DNA of 51,801 nucleotides from Burkholderiaceae bacterium (GCA_019751755.1 JAIENA010000233.1:1-51801), one strand, 5' to 3'. Counted from the first letter of the stretch, positions 34,440 to 42,047 are shown. A program made the numbers and translations. Notes: generated by a model not told the origin, from the sequence alone.

Positions 34440-34976
34440 CTATTCAAGCAGATCACGCATATCGTCGGCATGTTCTTCCTCCACGGCCATGATCTTGATC
34501 AATAACTGGCGCGTGGTCGGATCGGATTCGCCGATCTGCTCGATCATCTGACGGTACGATTCAATCGCGATCCGCTCAGCGATCAGGTTGGCGCGCACCA
34601 TGGTTTGCACCTCCCCGGACTCATCATACTCGGCATGGCTACGCTCAAGCAATGTTGCCGGATTGAAATCTGGTTCGCCATTGAGCTGAATGATACGCTC
34701 CGCCAGCCAGTCCGCATGTTCCTGTTCCTGCTGTGCATGTTCGAGGAATTCCGCCTTGATGGCAGCATTCTGCAAGCCCGTCACCGTGTAATAGTGCCGC
34801 TGATAGCGCAGAATGCAGACCAGTTCGGTCGCCAGCGCACCGTTCAGCAGGCCGATGACTTCCTCGCGGTTGCCTTTGTAGCCGGCCGTCACCGGGCCAT
34901 CGGCCAGGTTTTGTGCGGCTTGCCTGATCGCATTGGTGTCAAGGCCGGCCAATGTGGATATCGTTGATGCTGCCAT
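34440..34976 (-). CDS. Ferritin-like diiron protein (bacterioferritin/Dps-like)
   Basis: A 178-residue four-helix-bundle protein. The di-metal ligand pattern is present: Glu in NGALATELV, the E-x-x-H of EQEQEHADW, Glu in LIAERIAIESY, and EEEHADD. Length fits bacterioferritin or a Dps-like protein; the haem Met of classical Bfr is not identifiable. It probably stores iron or detoxifies peroxide. ATG at 34974-34976 follows GAGGAG. It sits inside an operon of envelope-stress genes. Confidence 0.85.
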   Translation of the reverse strand: MAASTISTLAGLDTNAIRQAAQNLADGPVTAGYKGNREEVIGLLNGALATELVCILRYQRHYYTVTGLQNAAIKAEFLEHAQQEQEHADWLAERIIQLNGEPDFNPATLLERSHAEYDESGEVQTMVRANLIAERIAIESYRQMIEQIGESDPTTRQLLIKIMAVEEEHADDMRDLLE

Positions 34977-34994
34977 TGTTCTCTCCTCAAAAAA

Positions 34995-35933
34995 TCAACG
35001 TCGTGCATTGATGGCGCGGCCCGCATCGGACAGCACGATTTCAACCCGGCGGTTCAACTGGCGGTCGGCCGAATTGCCATTGCCGGCGACCGGATACGCT
35101 TCGCCGTAGCCCCGGGTACTGATGCGGGTGCCTTCAACGCCCATGGTCATCAGCGCGCCGCGCACCGATTCGGCGCGGCGCTGCGACAGCATCAGGTTGT
35201 GGTCCTCGCTGCCGGTGCTGTCGGTAAAGCCCTCCACCATGACATTGCGGTCCGGATGCTCACGCATCACATCGGCCAGCTTTTGCAGGATCTGCATGCC
35301 GCCCGCCGTCAACTGGGACTGGTCGACATTGAACAGCACGTCGCCCATCGTCATCACGATGCCGCGCTCGGTCTGTTTGGCCTTCAGATCGGCCAGTTGG
35401 GCCGCCAGGGCCTCCGCCTGGGCTTGCGCATCGCGTGTGGCGGCGGCCTGATTTTGTGCCGCCATGCGGGCGGCGTCGGCTTGCGCGTTGGCCTGTTCGG
35501 CGCTGCGTTTGGCGCTGTCCGCCTCCATGTTGGCCTGTTCGGCGCTGCGCTTGGCGTTGTCCGCCTCCATGGTGCGCGCTTGCAGGCGGACCTGGTCGCG
35601 CTGGCGCGCCGCATCGGCGACCGACGCCTCAGCGGACTTTTGCTTGGCGACTTCCTGGGCGGTGGCAACGCGCTGCTTGGCGACATACGCCAGCTTGTCC
35701 ACGTCGGTCTCGCTGTCCTTGCGCGCCGCCGCTTCATTGGCGAGGTCCAGCGCGGCCGTGGCCTGGCGCAGTTCCACCGCAGCATACTGCGCCACGGCCG
35801 GATTGCTTTGCGCCGCCATGTAATCGCCGCGCACCTGGTCCAGCATGCTGGTGGTGGTGGGCGCCGAGCTGCACGCGGACAGGGCAATCGCCAGCGCCAG
35901 CGCGGCCGGTTTGAGGAAGGATGGGTTCATCAT
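34995..35933 (-). CDS. DUF4398-OmpA fusion lipoprotein
   Basis: A 312-residue outer-membrane lipoprotein: lipobox ALSAC, an alanine-rich coiled-coil (DUF4398-like) region to about residue 190, and a C-terminal OmpA/MotB peptidoglycan-binding domain (MTMGDVLFNVDQSQL, VEGFTDSTGS, NRRVEI). The coiled coil contains two adjacent 14-residue repeats, MEADxAKRSAEQAN, encoded by a 42-bp tandem repeat. It could act as a variable-length spacer between outer membrane and cell wall. It follows a short DUF4398 lipoprotein gene by 8 bp. Confidence 0.9.
   Translation of the reverse strand: MMNPSFLKPAALALAIALSACSSAPTTTSMLDQVRGDYMAAQSNPAVAQYAAVELRQATAALDLANEAAARKDSETDVDKLAYVAKQRVATAQEVAKQKSAEASVADAARQRDQVRLQARTMEADNAKRSAEQANMEADSAKRSAEQANAQADAARMAAQNQAAATRDAQAQAEALAAQLADLKAKQTERGIVMTMGDVLFNVDQSQLTAGGMQILQKLADVMREHPDRNVMVEGFTDSTGSEDHNLMLSQRRAESVRGALMTMGVEGTRISTRGYGEAYPVAGNGNSADRQLNRRVEIVLSDAGRAINARR
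35488..35571 (-). repeat. Two tandem 42-bp repeats inside the DUF4398-OmpA gene
   Basis: Copies at 35488-35529 and 35530-35571 are nearly identical and in frame, giving two 14-residue coiled-coil units. The copies differ at a few positions, so the duplication is not brand new. Confidence 0.88.
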
Positions 35934-35940
35934 GGTCTCC

Positions 35941-36327
35941 TTATTTCACAGTGGTGCTATTGGCGCGGTCCAGCTCTTCGCGCAGCACGCGGATGTTTTC
36001 CTGCAGCGCGTCGGCCGCCGCGGTGGCCTTGGCCGAACCGGCCTTGCTTTGCGCCAGTTTGGCGTCGGCCTGGGCCTGCATGGCCAGCTCGCGCGCCCGC
36101 TGGTAATCCTTGGCGGCCAGCGCCTGGTTGGCTTCCTGCATTTTGGCGCGGGCCGCCAGCATTTCCGCCGGCGCCGCGTCGGCGCCACCTGCGGATGCGG
36201 CGCTTTCCACTGCCGCGCGCGACACCGCCACATCGGCCGTGGCGGGCGCTTTCTGGCTGGCGCAGCCGGCCAGCAGCACGACGGCCAAGCCGCACAGGGC
36301 AGGCACGGTATGCATACGTGAGCTCAT
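35941..36327 (-). CDS. DUF4398-family lipoprotein
   Basis: A 128-residue lipoprotein from ATG 36325-36327, chosen because AGGAG lies 8 bases upstream; an in-frame ATG at 36360 would add 11 residues ahead of a poor ribosome site. Lipobox VLLAGC. The mature protein is Ala/Gln/Lys-rich coiled coil with the DUF4398 core AKMQEANQALAAKDYQRA. First gene of a six-gene minus-strand operon running to 33273. Its predicted promoter (TATAAA at 36360-36365) has a Crp/Fnr-type site at -41.5. Confidence 0.85.
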   Translation of the reverse strand: MSSRMHTVPALCGLAVVLLAGCASQKAPATADVAVSRAAVESAASAGGADAAPAEMLAARAKMQEANQALAAKDYQRARELAMQAQADAKLAQSKAGSAKATAAADALQENIRVLREELDRANSTTVK

Positions 36328-36359
36328 TGTTGTTCTCCTTCGGTTGATGGGTACAGACA

Positions 36360-36402
36360 TTTATAAGCCCGATAAGAAACTTATTCAGTACGCTAACGCA
36401 CA
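36360..36402 (-). promoter_or_regulatory. Promoter of the YqjD-type operon with class II Crp/Fnr-type site
   Basis: The palindrome AGTACG-CTAA-CGCACA occupies 36387-36402. On the minus strand a TATAAA -10 at 36365-36360 predicts a start near 36353. The distance from site centre to start is 41.5 bp, the classical class II geometry, with the site replacing a -35 box. Confidence 0.72.
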
Positions 36403-36465
36403 TAGAATCCGGCCCCGGCGGTTGACGAGCACAGCGCGGCCAGCAACCATCGGGCCGCTGCCAAC

Positions 36466-36509
36466 AGTGCGGATCCGCACAGAACCTCTGCACAGCGCCG
36501 GTTTATGCT
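36466..36509 (+). promoter_or_regulatory. Promoter of the AsmA gene with class II Crp/Fnr-type site
   Basis: AGTGCG-GATC-CGCACA at 36466-36481 is followed by a TATGCT -10 at 36504-36509. Predicted start is near 36516, with the site centre at -42.5. AsmA starts at 36541. Together with the minus-strand promoter this intergenic region carries one site per direction. Confidence 0.68.
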
Positions 36510-36540
36510 GTCGCCGACACACCACGGAAAGGTTCTACAG

Positions 36541-38580
36541 ATGACATTGCCACGCCGCAGCAAGATTGCCCTGGCTGTGGGCGGCGCCCTGATCGCCGTA
36601 CCGGCCGCCGTCCTGATCGTGCTGCATCACTACGACTGGAACCGGGCCCGCCCCTGGCTCAATGACAAGGCCAGCGCGGCAATCGGCCGCCCGTTTGCGA
36701 TCCACGGCAAGCTGTCGCTGCGCTGGGAAAAACAGAACGTGCCGGAGCGCGAGCGCAGCTGGCGCGACGCGCTACCGTGGCCGCACCTGGTGGCGCGCGA
36801 CATCCACATTGGCAACCCCGCCACCATGCGGGCGGCCCATGCCGACTTGCCGCCCGAGATGGCCAGCGTCAGCGAATTTTCTTTCTCGCTGAACCCGTTC
36901 GCCTTGCTCCATCAACAGATTGCCATTCCCGTCCTGCGTTTCGAAGCACCGGCGCTGTGGCTGCGCAGGACCGCCGACGGCGCCAACAACTGGAGCTTCG
37001 ACCAGAAAGACCAGCCCTCGCCCTGGCAGCTGGATGTACAGCGCGTGGTGTTCAATCAGGGCGTCGTGCATTACCGCGATGATGTGGCGCAAGCCGACGC
37101 CCGCGCCGACATCGACACCATCAATGCCGATCCGGCCTATGGCGTATCGTGGCGTTTGAAGGGAACGTGGCGGGGCGCGCCCGTGTCCGGCCATGGCAAG
37201 GCCGGGGCGGTGCTGTCATTGCAACAGCAAACCACGCCCTACCCGCTGATGGCCGATGTCAACCTGGGCGGCACCCGGATTGCCGTCGAAGGCACACTGA
37301 CCAAGCCCAACGCGCTGGCCGCGCTCGACATGCGACTGCAATTGTCGGCGCCCAGCATGGCGCGGCTGTATGCGCTGACCGGCATCGTGTTGCCGGAAAC
37401 CCCGCCCTTTGCCACTGCCGGCCATTTGCGCGCCACGTTGGGCAAGGACGGCGGGCACTACGTGTACGATCAATTCACCGGCAAGGTCGGTTCCAGCGAT
37501 GTCCAGGGCCACCTGGAATACCAGCAAAAAAAGCCACGCGGCTACCTCAGTGGCACGATGTCGTCGAAGTTGCTGCAATTTGCCGACCTCGGCCCGCTGG
37601 TCGGCGCCGACTCCAACGCCAGCAAGCAGGCGCGCGGCTTGCCGGCCGTGCAACCGACCAACAAGGTGCTGCCGGTGGAGCCCTTCAAGACCGAGCGCTG
37701 GAGCAGCATCGATGCCGACGTCAGCGTCAAGGCCGAGCGCATCGTGCGCGAAAAACAGCTGCCGATCGCCAACCTGTACACCGAGTTCCATTTGAAGGAT
37801 GGCGTGCTGGCGCTGACGCCGCTGCAATTCGACTGGGCCGGCGGCACCCTGCACGCCAGCGTCAAGCTCGATGGCAGCAACACCCGGGTCAAGCAGGCGA
37901 TTGCGGCGCAACTCACGGCCAGCGCGCGCCAGGTGAAATTGCGCGACTTGTTCCCCACGCTGCCCGACCTGAAAGCCAGCGTGGGCGAAATCAATGGCGA
38001 CGCGTCGCTGTCGGCCACTGGCAACTCGGTAGCCACGCTGCTGGCCAGTTCCAACGGCGAAGTCAAGGCGCTGATCAACCAGGGCAGCATCAGCAAGCTG
38101 TTGCTGGAACAAATGGGCCTGAACCTGGGCAACGTGGTGCTGACCAAGCTGACCGGCGACAAGCAAGTCAAACTGCATTGCATGGCGGCTGATTTCAAGG
38201 TCACCGACGGCAAGGCGCAGGCGCGCCAGTTCATCGTCGACACCGAGGATGCGACCGTGCACGTGACGGGCAGCGTCGACCTGGCGACGGAAAAGCTCGA
38301 CTTCACCATGAAACCCGACAGCAAGGGCTTGCGCATCCTGACCTTGCGCTCGCCGATCCACCTGACTGGCACCTTCAAGGATCCGGACGTCAGCATCGAC
38401 AAGAAGGCGCTAGCCTTGAAGGCCGGCGGTGCCGTGGCGCTGGCCGTGGTGGCGGCCCCGGCCGCAGCGCTGCTGCCGCTGATCAACACCGGACCGGACC
38501 AGGACAGCGCCTGCGCCACGCTGCTGGCGCAGGCCCGCGTACCACCGAAAGCGCCACCGCCGAGCAAGCAAGCCAAATAA
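36541..38580 (+). CDS. AsmA-family protein
   Basis: A 679-residue protein with one N-terminal membrane anchor (about residues 8-27) and a large periplasmic beta-rich region. The AsmA N-terminal signature follows the anchor (WLNDKASAAIGRPFAI and GKLSLRW), and the C-terminal AsmA_2 region contains KLDFTMKPDSKGLRI and SPIHLTGTFKDPDVSID. AsmA-like proteins are implicated in phospholipid transport to, and homeostasis of, the outer membrane. ATG 36541 is preceded by a weak GGAAAGG. The final 45 residues are hydrophobic and then Pro/Lys-rich. Confidence 0.9.
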   Translation: MTLPRRSKIALAVGGALIAVPAAVLIVLHHYDWNRARPWLNDKASAAIGRPFAIHGKLSLRWEKQNVPERERSWRDALPWPHLVARDIHIGNPATMRAAHADLPPEMASVSEFSFSLNPFALLHQQIAIPVLRFEAPALWLRRTADGANNWSFDQKDQPSPWQLDVQRVVFNQGVVHYRDDVAQADARADIDTINADPAYGVSWRLKGTWRGAPVSGHGKAGAVLSLQQQTTPYPLMADVNLGGTRIAVEGTLTKPNALAALDMRLQLSAPSMARLYALTGIVLPETPPFATAGHLRATLGKDGGHYVYDQFTGKVGSSDVQGHLEYQQKKPRGYLSGTMSSKLLQFADLGPLVGADSNASKQARGLPAVQPTNKVLPVEPFKTERWSSIDADVSVKAERIVREKQLPIANLYTEFHLKDGVLALTPLQFDWAGGTLHASVKLDGSNTRVKQAIAAQLTASARQVKLRDLFPTLPDLKASVGEINGDASLSATGNSVATLLASSNGEVKALINQGSISKLLLEQMGLNLGNVVLTKLTGDKQVKLHCMAADFKVTDGKAQARQFIVDTEDATVHVTGSVDLATEKLDFTMKPDSKGLRILTLRSPIHLTGTFKDPDVSIDKKALALKAGGAVALAVVAAPAAALLPLINTGPDQDSACATLLAQARVPPKAPPPSKQAK

Positions 38581-38585
38581 TGCAG

Positions 38586-38611
38586 GCCCAATCATGCACG
38601 CCCAATCATGC
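38586..38611. repeat. Short direct repeat after the AsmA gene
   Basis: GCCCAATCATGC occurs at 38586-38597 and 38600-38611, 14 bp apart, just after the AsmA stop. No function is evident. Confidence 0.6.
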
Positions 38612-38630
38612 CGGCGCAATTGTGCTGGCG

Positions 38631-38646
38631 CGTTAAATGGCGTACA
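38631..38646 (+). promoter_or_regulatory. Half-conserved Crp/Fnr-type site upstream of the OsmB-like gene
   Basis: CGTTAA-ATGG-CGTACA has a perfect promoter-proximal half and a poor distal half. The hexamer TACAGT at 38668-38673 is identical to the ompA one and predicts a start near 38680, so the site centre is again at -41.5. The spacing is what makes it credible. Confidence 0.5.
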
Positions 38647-38705
38647 GAACGTTTTTATATCGGCCGCTACAGTGTTGCTGTCCGTGATAACAACTGGAGC
38701 ACACC

Positions 38706-38918
38706 ATGCAATCGATCAAAATCCTCGCGGCCATCGCCGCCTTCCTGTCGCTGGGCGCTTGCTCGAACATGACGCAACAGGATAAAAACACCGCCATCGG
38801 CGCCGCCGTGGGCGGTGTGGCCGGGTCGGTCCTGACTGGCGGCAGCACGGCCGGTGCGGTCGGCGGCGCGGCGGTCGGCGGCGTGATCGGCAACCAGGTC
38901 AACAAGCCGCCACGCTGA
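38706..38918 (+). CDS. OsmB-like glycine-zipper lipoprotein
   Basis: A 70-residue lipoprotein with lipobox LSLGAC and a single glycine zipper, AIGAAVGGVAGSVLTGG then GAVGGAAVGGVIGNQV. Size and layout match osmotically inducible lipoprotein B. ATG 38706 follows CTGGAGCA. Monocistronic, with a terminator 20 bp past the stop. Confidence 0.85.
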   Translation: MQSIKILAAIAAFLSLGACSNMTQQDKNTAIGAAVGGVAGSVLTGGSTAGAVGGAAVGGVIGNQVNKPPR

Positions 38919-38937
38919 CCACGCCGGCGCCAAGCCA

Positions 38938-38964
38938 AGCCCGCCGAGAGTGGCGGGCTTTTTC
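38938..38964 (+). terminator. Terminator after the OsmB-like gene
   Basis: AGCCCGCC (38938-38945) pairs with GGCGGGCT (38952-38959), followed by a run of T. Also positioned to end the convergent Crp/Fnr gene, though its minus-strand U-run is absent. Confidence 0.88.
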
Positions 38965-38976
38965 GGCATTGCGGTA

Positions 38977-39723
38977 CTACAGGAACACGTTGCCCATGCC
39001 GATGCTGCCGCTGTCCTTGACCAGTTCATAGCAGCGGCACGACACGGCTTCCAGTCCGGCCGAATCAAGGATTTCGATATTGCCACGGCTATAGGAAATC
39101 AAGCCCTGCTGCTGCAAGGCGCTGGCCGCCTTGGTCACGCCAACCCGCCGTACACCCAGCGCGTGCGCCAGGAATTCATGGGTCAGGTGGAATTTCCCGG
39201 ACTGCAGGCGGTCGCGCGTGATCAGCAGCGAGCGCGCCAGGCGCGCCTCCAGCACATGAAACCGGCTGCACACGGCGATCTGGATCGCCTGCGCCAGCAA
39301 GGTATCGGTATAGCGGTACAACAATTGCCGCAGCGATTCCATGCGCGCGAATTGCTGGCAGAAGTCGGCCGCATGGATGCGCGTGGCGCCGCCGGCGCGC
39401 TGCACCACCGCGCGCACCTGCGCCAGCTGGTGGCCCAGCGCAACGGACGAGCCGATCATGCCTTCGCGCCCGATCGCCCCCACTTCCAGCGTCATGCGCC
39501 CTTCCGCCACGGCCAGCAGCGAAATCAGGCTATCGGTGGGGAAATAAATCGATTCAATCGCCTGGCCTGGTTCATACAGCACCTCGCCCGTGTCCATGTG
39601 CACGCTGTCGCACAGGGTTTCCAGGTGCAACCAGTCTTCTTCGGGCAGGCTGCCCAGCAAGCGGTTGCCGGCCATCGGCGGCGGCAACGGGCTGGCGGGA
39701 GGGTGAAGGTGGGTGAGGTTCAT
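38977..39723 (-). CDS. Crp/Fnr-family transcriptional regulator
   Basis: A 248-residue regulator from ATG 39721-39723 (GGGAG upstream); a longer frame to 39810 lacks a ribosome site. A cyclic-nucleotide-binding-type beta barrel (about 20-140, with GEVLYEPGQAIESIYFP and EVGAIGREGMIG) is joined by the dimer helix to a winged helix-turn-helix (about 185-235). It has no Fnr-type Cys cluster, and the cAMP-contacting Arg-Ser of CRP is not evident, so the signal is unknown. Aligned to E. coli CRP, the recognition helix GVRRVGVTKAAS keeps Arg180 but has Val for Glu181 and Lys for Arg185. The gene lies amid promoters with TGTRCG-N4-CGYACA palindromes, and one such site sits in its own promoter. Confidence 0.92.
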   Translation of the reverse strand: MNLTHLHPPASPLPPPMAGNRLLGSLPEEDWLHLETLCDSVHMDTGEVLYEPGQAIESIYFPTDSLISLLAVAEGRMTLEVGAIGREGMIGSSVALGHQLAQVRAVVQRAGGATRIHAADFCQQFARMESLRQLLYRYTDTLLAQAIQIAVCSRFHVLEARLARSLLITRDRLQSGKFHLTHEFLAHALGVRRVGVTKAASALQQQGLISYSRGNIEILDSAGLEAVSCRCYELVKDSGSIGMGNVFL

Positions 39724-39754
39724 GGCTCCCAAGGGTAAAGCGAGGCCCACCCCA

Positions 39755-39783
39755 TGTATGTACGGTGACGCACCGAACCGCAA
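39755..39783 (-). promoter_or_regulatory. Promoter of the Crp/Fnr gene with an overlapping palindrome (autoregulation)
   Basis: On the minus strand, TTGCGG (39783-39778), a 17-bp spacer and CATACA (39760-39755) form a plausible -35/-10 pair. The palindrome TGTACG-GTGA-CGCACC at 39759-39774 fills the spacer and touches the -10. A site placed there would block RNA polymerase, so negative autoregulation is predicted. Confidence 0.55.
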
Positions 39784-39883
39784 GGGCCGCAGCGGGACAC
39801 CGGAGGACAAGCAGGCTGGCGGCCGGAGCTTTTGATGGCTTTTCTAGCGAGAAATGTTGCATTCTTGCAGATTCAAGCCACAG

Positions 39884-39899
39884 CGTGTGATGCCGCACA
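39884..39899 (+). promoter_or_regulatory. Crp/Fnr-type site upstream of a membrane miniprotein
   Basis: CGTGTG-ATGC-CGCACA has a perfect proximal half-site and a mismatch in the distal half. CACAAT at 39922-39927 can serve as -10, placing the site centre at -42.5 from a start near 39934. Confidence 0.5.
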
Positions 39900-39958
39900 G
39901 AGCCGTGCGGTCGCAGGCCCGCACAATCAGTCCATCAACCTCACCCGCGGAGAACATC

Positions 39959-40174
39959 ATGGACAAGCTGTTATGGGCGTGGAGCATCCTGGCCGGCTTG
40001 ATGCTGGCGCGGCTGGGGTATAACGAATTGGCGATGCCGCAAACCGCGTCGCCGGAAATCACCGCCACTTTACTGCTGACGGGCGGCCTGTTGACGGGTC
40101 TGATCGGCGCAACCGGACTGTGCGGCTTGCTGGGCTGGGTGCTGCCTCGCACCGCCGAACACGGCGGCGAATAA
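39959..40174 (+). CDS. Two-helix membrane miniprotein, unknown
   Basis: A 71-residue protein starting at ATG 39959 (GCGGAGA upstream). Two hydrophobic helices, LLWAWSILAGLMLARLGY and a long Leu/Gly-rich segment with LLTGGLLTGLIGATGLCGLLG, predict an inner-membrane hairpin. I do not recognise the family. It is divergent from the Crp/Fnr gene, with a candidate regulatory site 60 bp upstream. Confidence 0.68.
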   Translation: MDKLLWAWSILAGLMLARLGYNELAMPQTASPEITATLLLTGGLLTGLIGATGLCGLLGWVLPRTAEHGGE

Positions 40175-40188
40175 TCCCCGTTGCACAC

Positions 40189-40204
40189 TGTACGGCAACG
40201 TACA
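40189..40204 (+). promoter_or_regulatory. Crp/Fnr-type palindrome of the lmo0937-like gene
   Basis: TGTACG-GCAA-CGTACA, with perfect half-sites. The hexamer GATAAT at 40226-40231 predicts a start near 40238, exactly 41.5 bp from the site centre. This is one of the clearest class II arrangements in the window. Confidence 0.78.
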
Positions 40205-40269
40205 GATGGCACGGAAGCCCGAACCGATAATGAAACCTCCAGAAACCTTCGATTCGAGAGGACATTATC

Positions 40270-40416
40270 ATGCTCTATACCATCGCGGTTGTATTGCTTA
40301 TCCTGTGGCTGCTGGGGATCGTCACGTCGTACACCATCGGCGGCTTCATCCACATACTGCTGGTCGTGGCCATCATCATGGTGCTGCTGCGCCTGATTAG
40401 CGGACGCGGCATATAG
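40270..40416 (+). CDS. lmo0937-family membrane miniprotein
   Basis: A 48-residue protein from ATG 40270 behind AGAGGA. It is two hydrophobic helices joined by SYTIGGF, with the family pattern LYTIAVVLLILWLLG and VAIIMVLLRLISGR. Such proteins are widespread, stress-associated, and functionally undefined. It is a single-gene unit with a near-ideal Crp/Fnr-type promoter. Confidence 0.88.
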   Translation: MLYTIAVVLLILWLLGIVTSYTIGGFIHILLVVAIIMVLLRLISGRGI

Positions 40417-40499
40417 TGCCCACACATGCCCGCGAGTGTCCGCTAGTGCCCGCCGCCGCAGCCGTGTATGCTGGCAACTCCCGATGATCAGGAGTTGTC

Positions 40500-41066
40500 A
40501 TGCCCCGCTTTCCACACTTGGCCGCAGCCGCTGCGGCCGCCACCCTCTTGCTGTCCCACCCCGCCCTGGCGGCCGATACCATGCGTGCCGGCTTGTGGGA
40601 AATGACCAATACCATCAAGTCAGGCAGCAGTCAGACCATGGCCGCGATGGCCGAGGCGCAAAAGCAGATGGCGGCCATGACGCCGGAACAACGCAAGATG
40701 ATCGACGCCTTGATGGCCAAGCAAGGCGTCGGCATGTCGATGGGCGGCGACGGCAGCGTGAAAATCAGCTATTGCGTGACACCGGAAATGGCGGCCCGGC
40801 GCGAACTGCCGACCGGCCAGCAGGGCCAGTGCACCAGCAACTCGACGCCCACCGCCAGCGGCATGAACGTCAACTTCACCTGCGCCAATCCGCCCTCCAG
40901 CGGCAGTGGCCAGGTCACGCTGGTGGGCGATACCGCGTTCACCACCACCATGCGCGTCACCAGCAGCGCGCGCGGCAAGCCGGAAACCTTGACGGTCGAT
41001 GGCACGGGCCGCTGGCTGGCGGCCGATTGCGGCACCAAGACCCCGGCCAAGCCCTCCAGCAAATAA
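40500..41066 (+). CDS. DUF3617-family periplasmic protein
   Basis: A 188-residue exported protein. The signal peptide ends at ALAAD (about 25). DUF3617 features follow: RAGLWEMT near the mature N-terminus, a Met/Gln-rich helix, SYCVTPEMAAR, and paired Cys later (GQCTSN, FTCANP, AADCG). ATG 40500 follows CAGGAGTT. Function unknown. No convincing regulatory palindrome was found in the 80 bp upstream. Confidence 0.85.
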   Translation: MPRFPHLAAAAAAATLLLSHPALAADTMRAGLWEMTNTIKSGSSQTMAAMAEAQKQMAAMTPEQRKMIDALMAKQGVGMSMGGDGSVKISYCVTPEMAARRELPTGQQGQCTSNSTPTASGMNVNFTCANPPSSGSGQVTLVGDTAFTTTMRVTSSARGKPETLTVDGTGRWLAADCGTKTPAKPSSK

Positions 41067-41089
41067 CGCGGCGACACAGACCAGGCAGC

Positions 41090-42010
41090 TCAGAACGCAT
41101 GGCGCAGCACTATGGTCAGCGCGCGGTTGCCACGGCCCCGATCCGCCGCATTGCCAACCGTATACCGGGCGCCATTGCGGTGATCGATCTTGCCGAAGGC
41201 CGTATACAGGCTGGTGCGTTTTGATAGCGCGTACGCCACGCCGGCCGCCAGTTGGGTCACATCGCGGTTGGCCTGCGAACGGTCATCCTGGTGCAGATAC
41301 GACAGCAGGAAGGTGGCATTGCCGTAGGGGATGGCCAGGCCCGCCAGCAGGTCGCGGCTGCGGTCCGTCAACGCCGGCACCACCAGCGTGCCGTAGGGCG
41401 CCACCGGGTCATAGGGTGCGCTGCCGAAGCCCCGGTTGACACCAAAACCGGCATACACGGTGGCATGGCGCAGCGCCAGATTGGCGGCAATCAGCGTATT
41501 GCGCGATGCGTTATCGACCATCGGCACCACCCCGGTGGCGTCGGACAGATTGACGCGCCGCTGGTGCGCAACGCGCACCGTCAACGGCGCCTGTTCAAAG
41601 CCGATCACGGCGCCATAGGCGCGGTTGAATTGGTTGCTGAAAGCCGATTCGCCAAAGCTGTAGAGCGCGCCCGCGCTCCAGCCGCGCACGGTGGGCGTCA
41701 CATACTTGACGATGTGATCGACGCGCCACACGGCGGGGCCCGCCAGGTTGGTGGCGGCGCCGGACATCGCGCCGTGGAACGGATCGGCCACACCGGCCAG
41801 CGCTTCATATAGCAGGCTGTACTGGCGGCCCAGGGTCAACACGCCGCTGGCGATGCGGTGGGCGGCGCACGGCGCGGCGCAGCCGCGTTCGACCACCACC
41901 CCGGCGTCCAGCGTACCGTACACGGTGCTGGCCGGCGGGTTTTGCGCCATGGCCGGCAGCGAGGTCAGCAGCGAGGTCAATAACACCATCATCGAGTGCG
42001 GGGTCTTCAT
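41090..42010 (-). CDS. Short Gram-negative porin (Porin_4/OmpC-like)
   Basis: A 306-residue outer-membrane porin. Signal peptide to PAMAQ, first strand STVYGTLDAGV, the conserved LTLGRQYSLLYE, and a terminal Phe (VLRHAF). Burkholderiales trimeric porins are usually 350-400 residues. Here the roughly 70 residues normally between the first strand and LGRQY, which include the RWGLRG-type and LE-x-GF segments, are replaced by about 25 residues with two Cys (RGCAAPC). It may be a reduced barrel or a deletion derivative. Reading frame is intact. Confidence 0.85.
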   Translation of the reverse strand: MKTPHSMMVLLTSLLTSLPAMAQNPPASTVYGTLDAGVVVERGCAAPCAAHRIASGVLTLGRQYSLLYEALAGVADPFHGAMSGAATNLAGPAVWRVDHIVKYVTPTVRGWSAGALYSFGESAFSNQFNRAYGAVIGFEQAPLTVRVAHQRRVNLSDATGVVPMVDNASRNTLIAANLALRHATVYAGFGVNRGFGSAPYDPVAPYGTLVVPALTDRSRDLLAGLAIPYGNATFLLSYLHQDDRSQANRDVTQLAAGVAYALSKRTSLYTAFGKIDHRNGARYTVGNAADRGRGNRALTIVLRHAF

Positions 42011-42047
42011 GATGCCCCCAGCTTAACTCTGCGGCGGGGTGACATTC

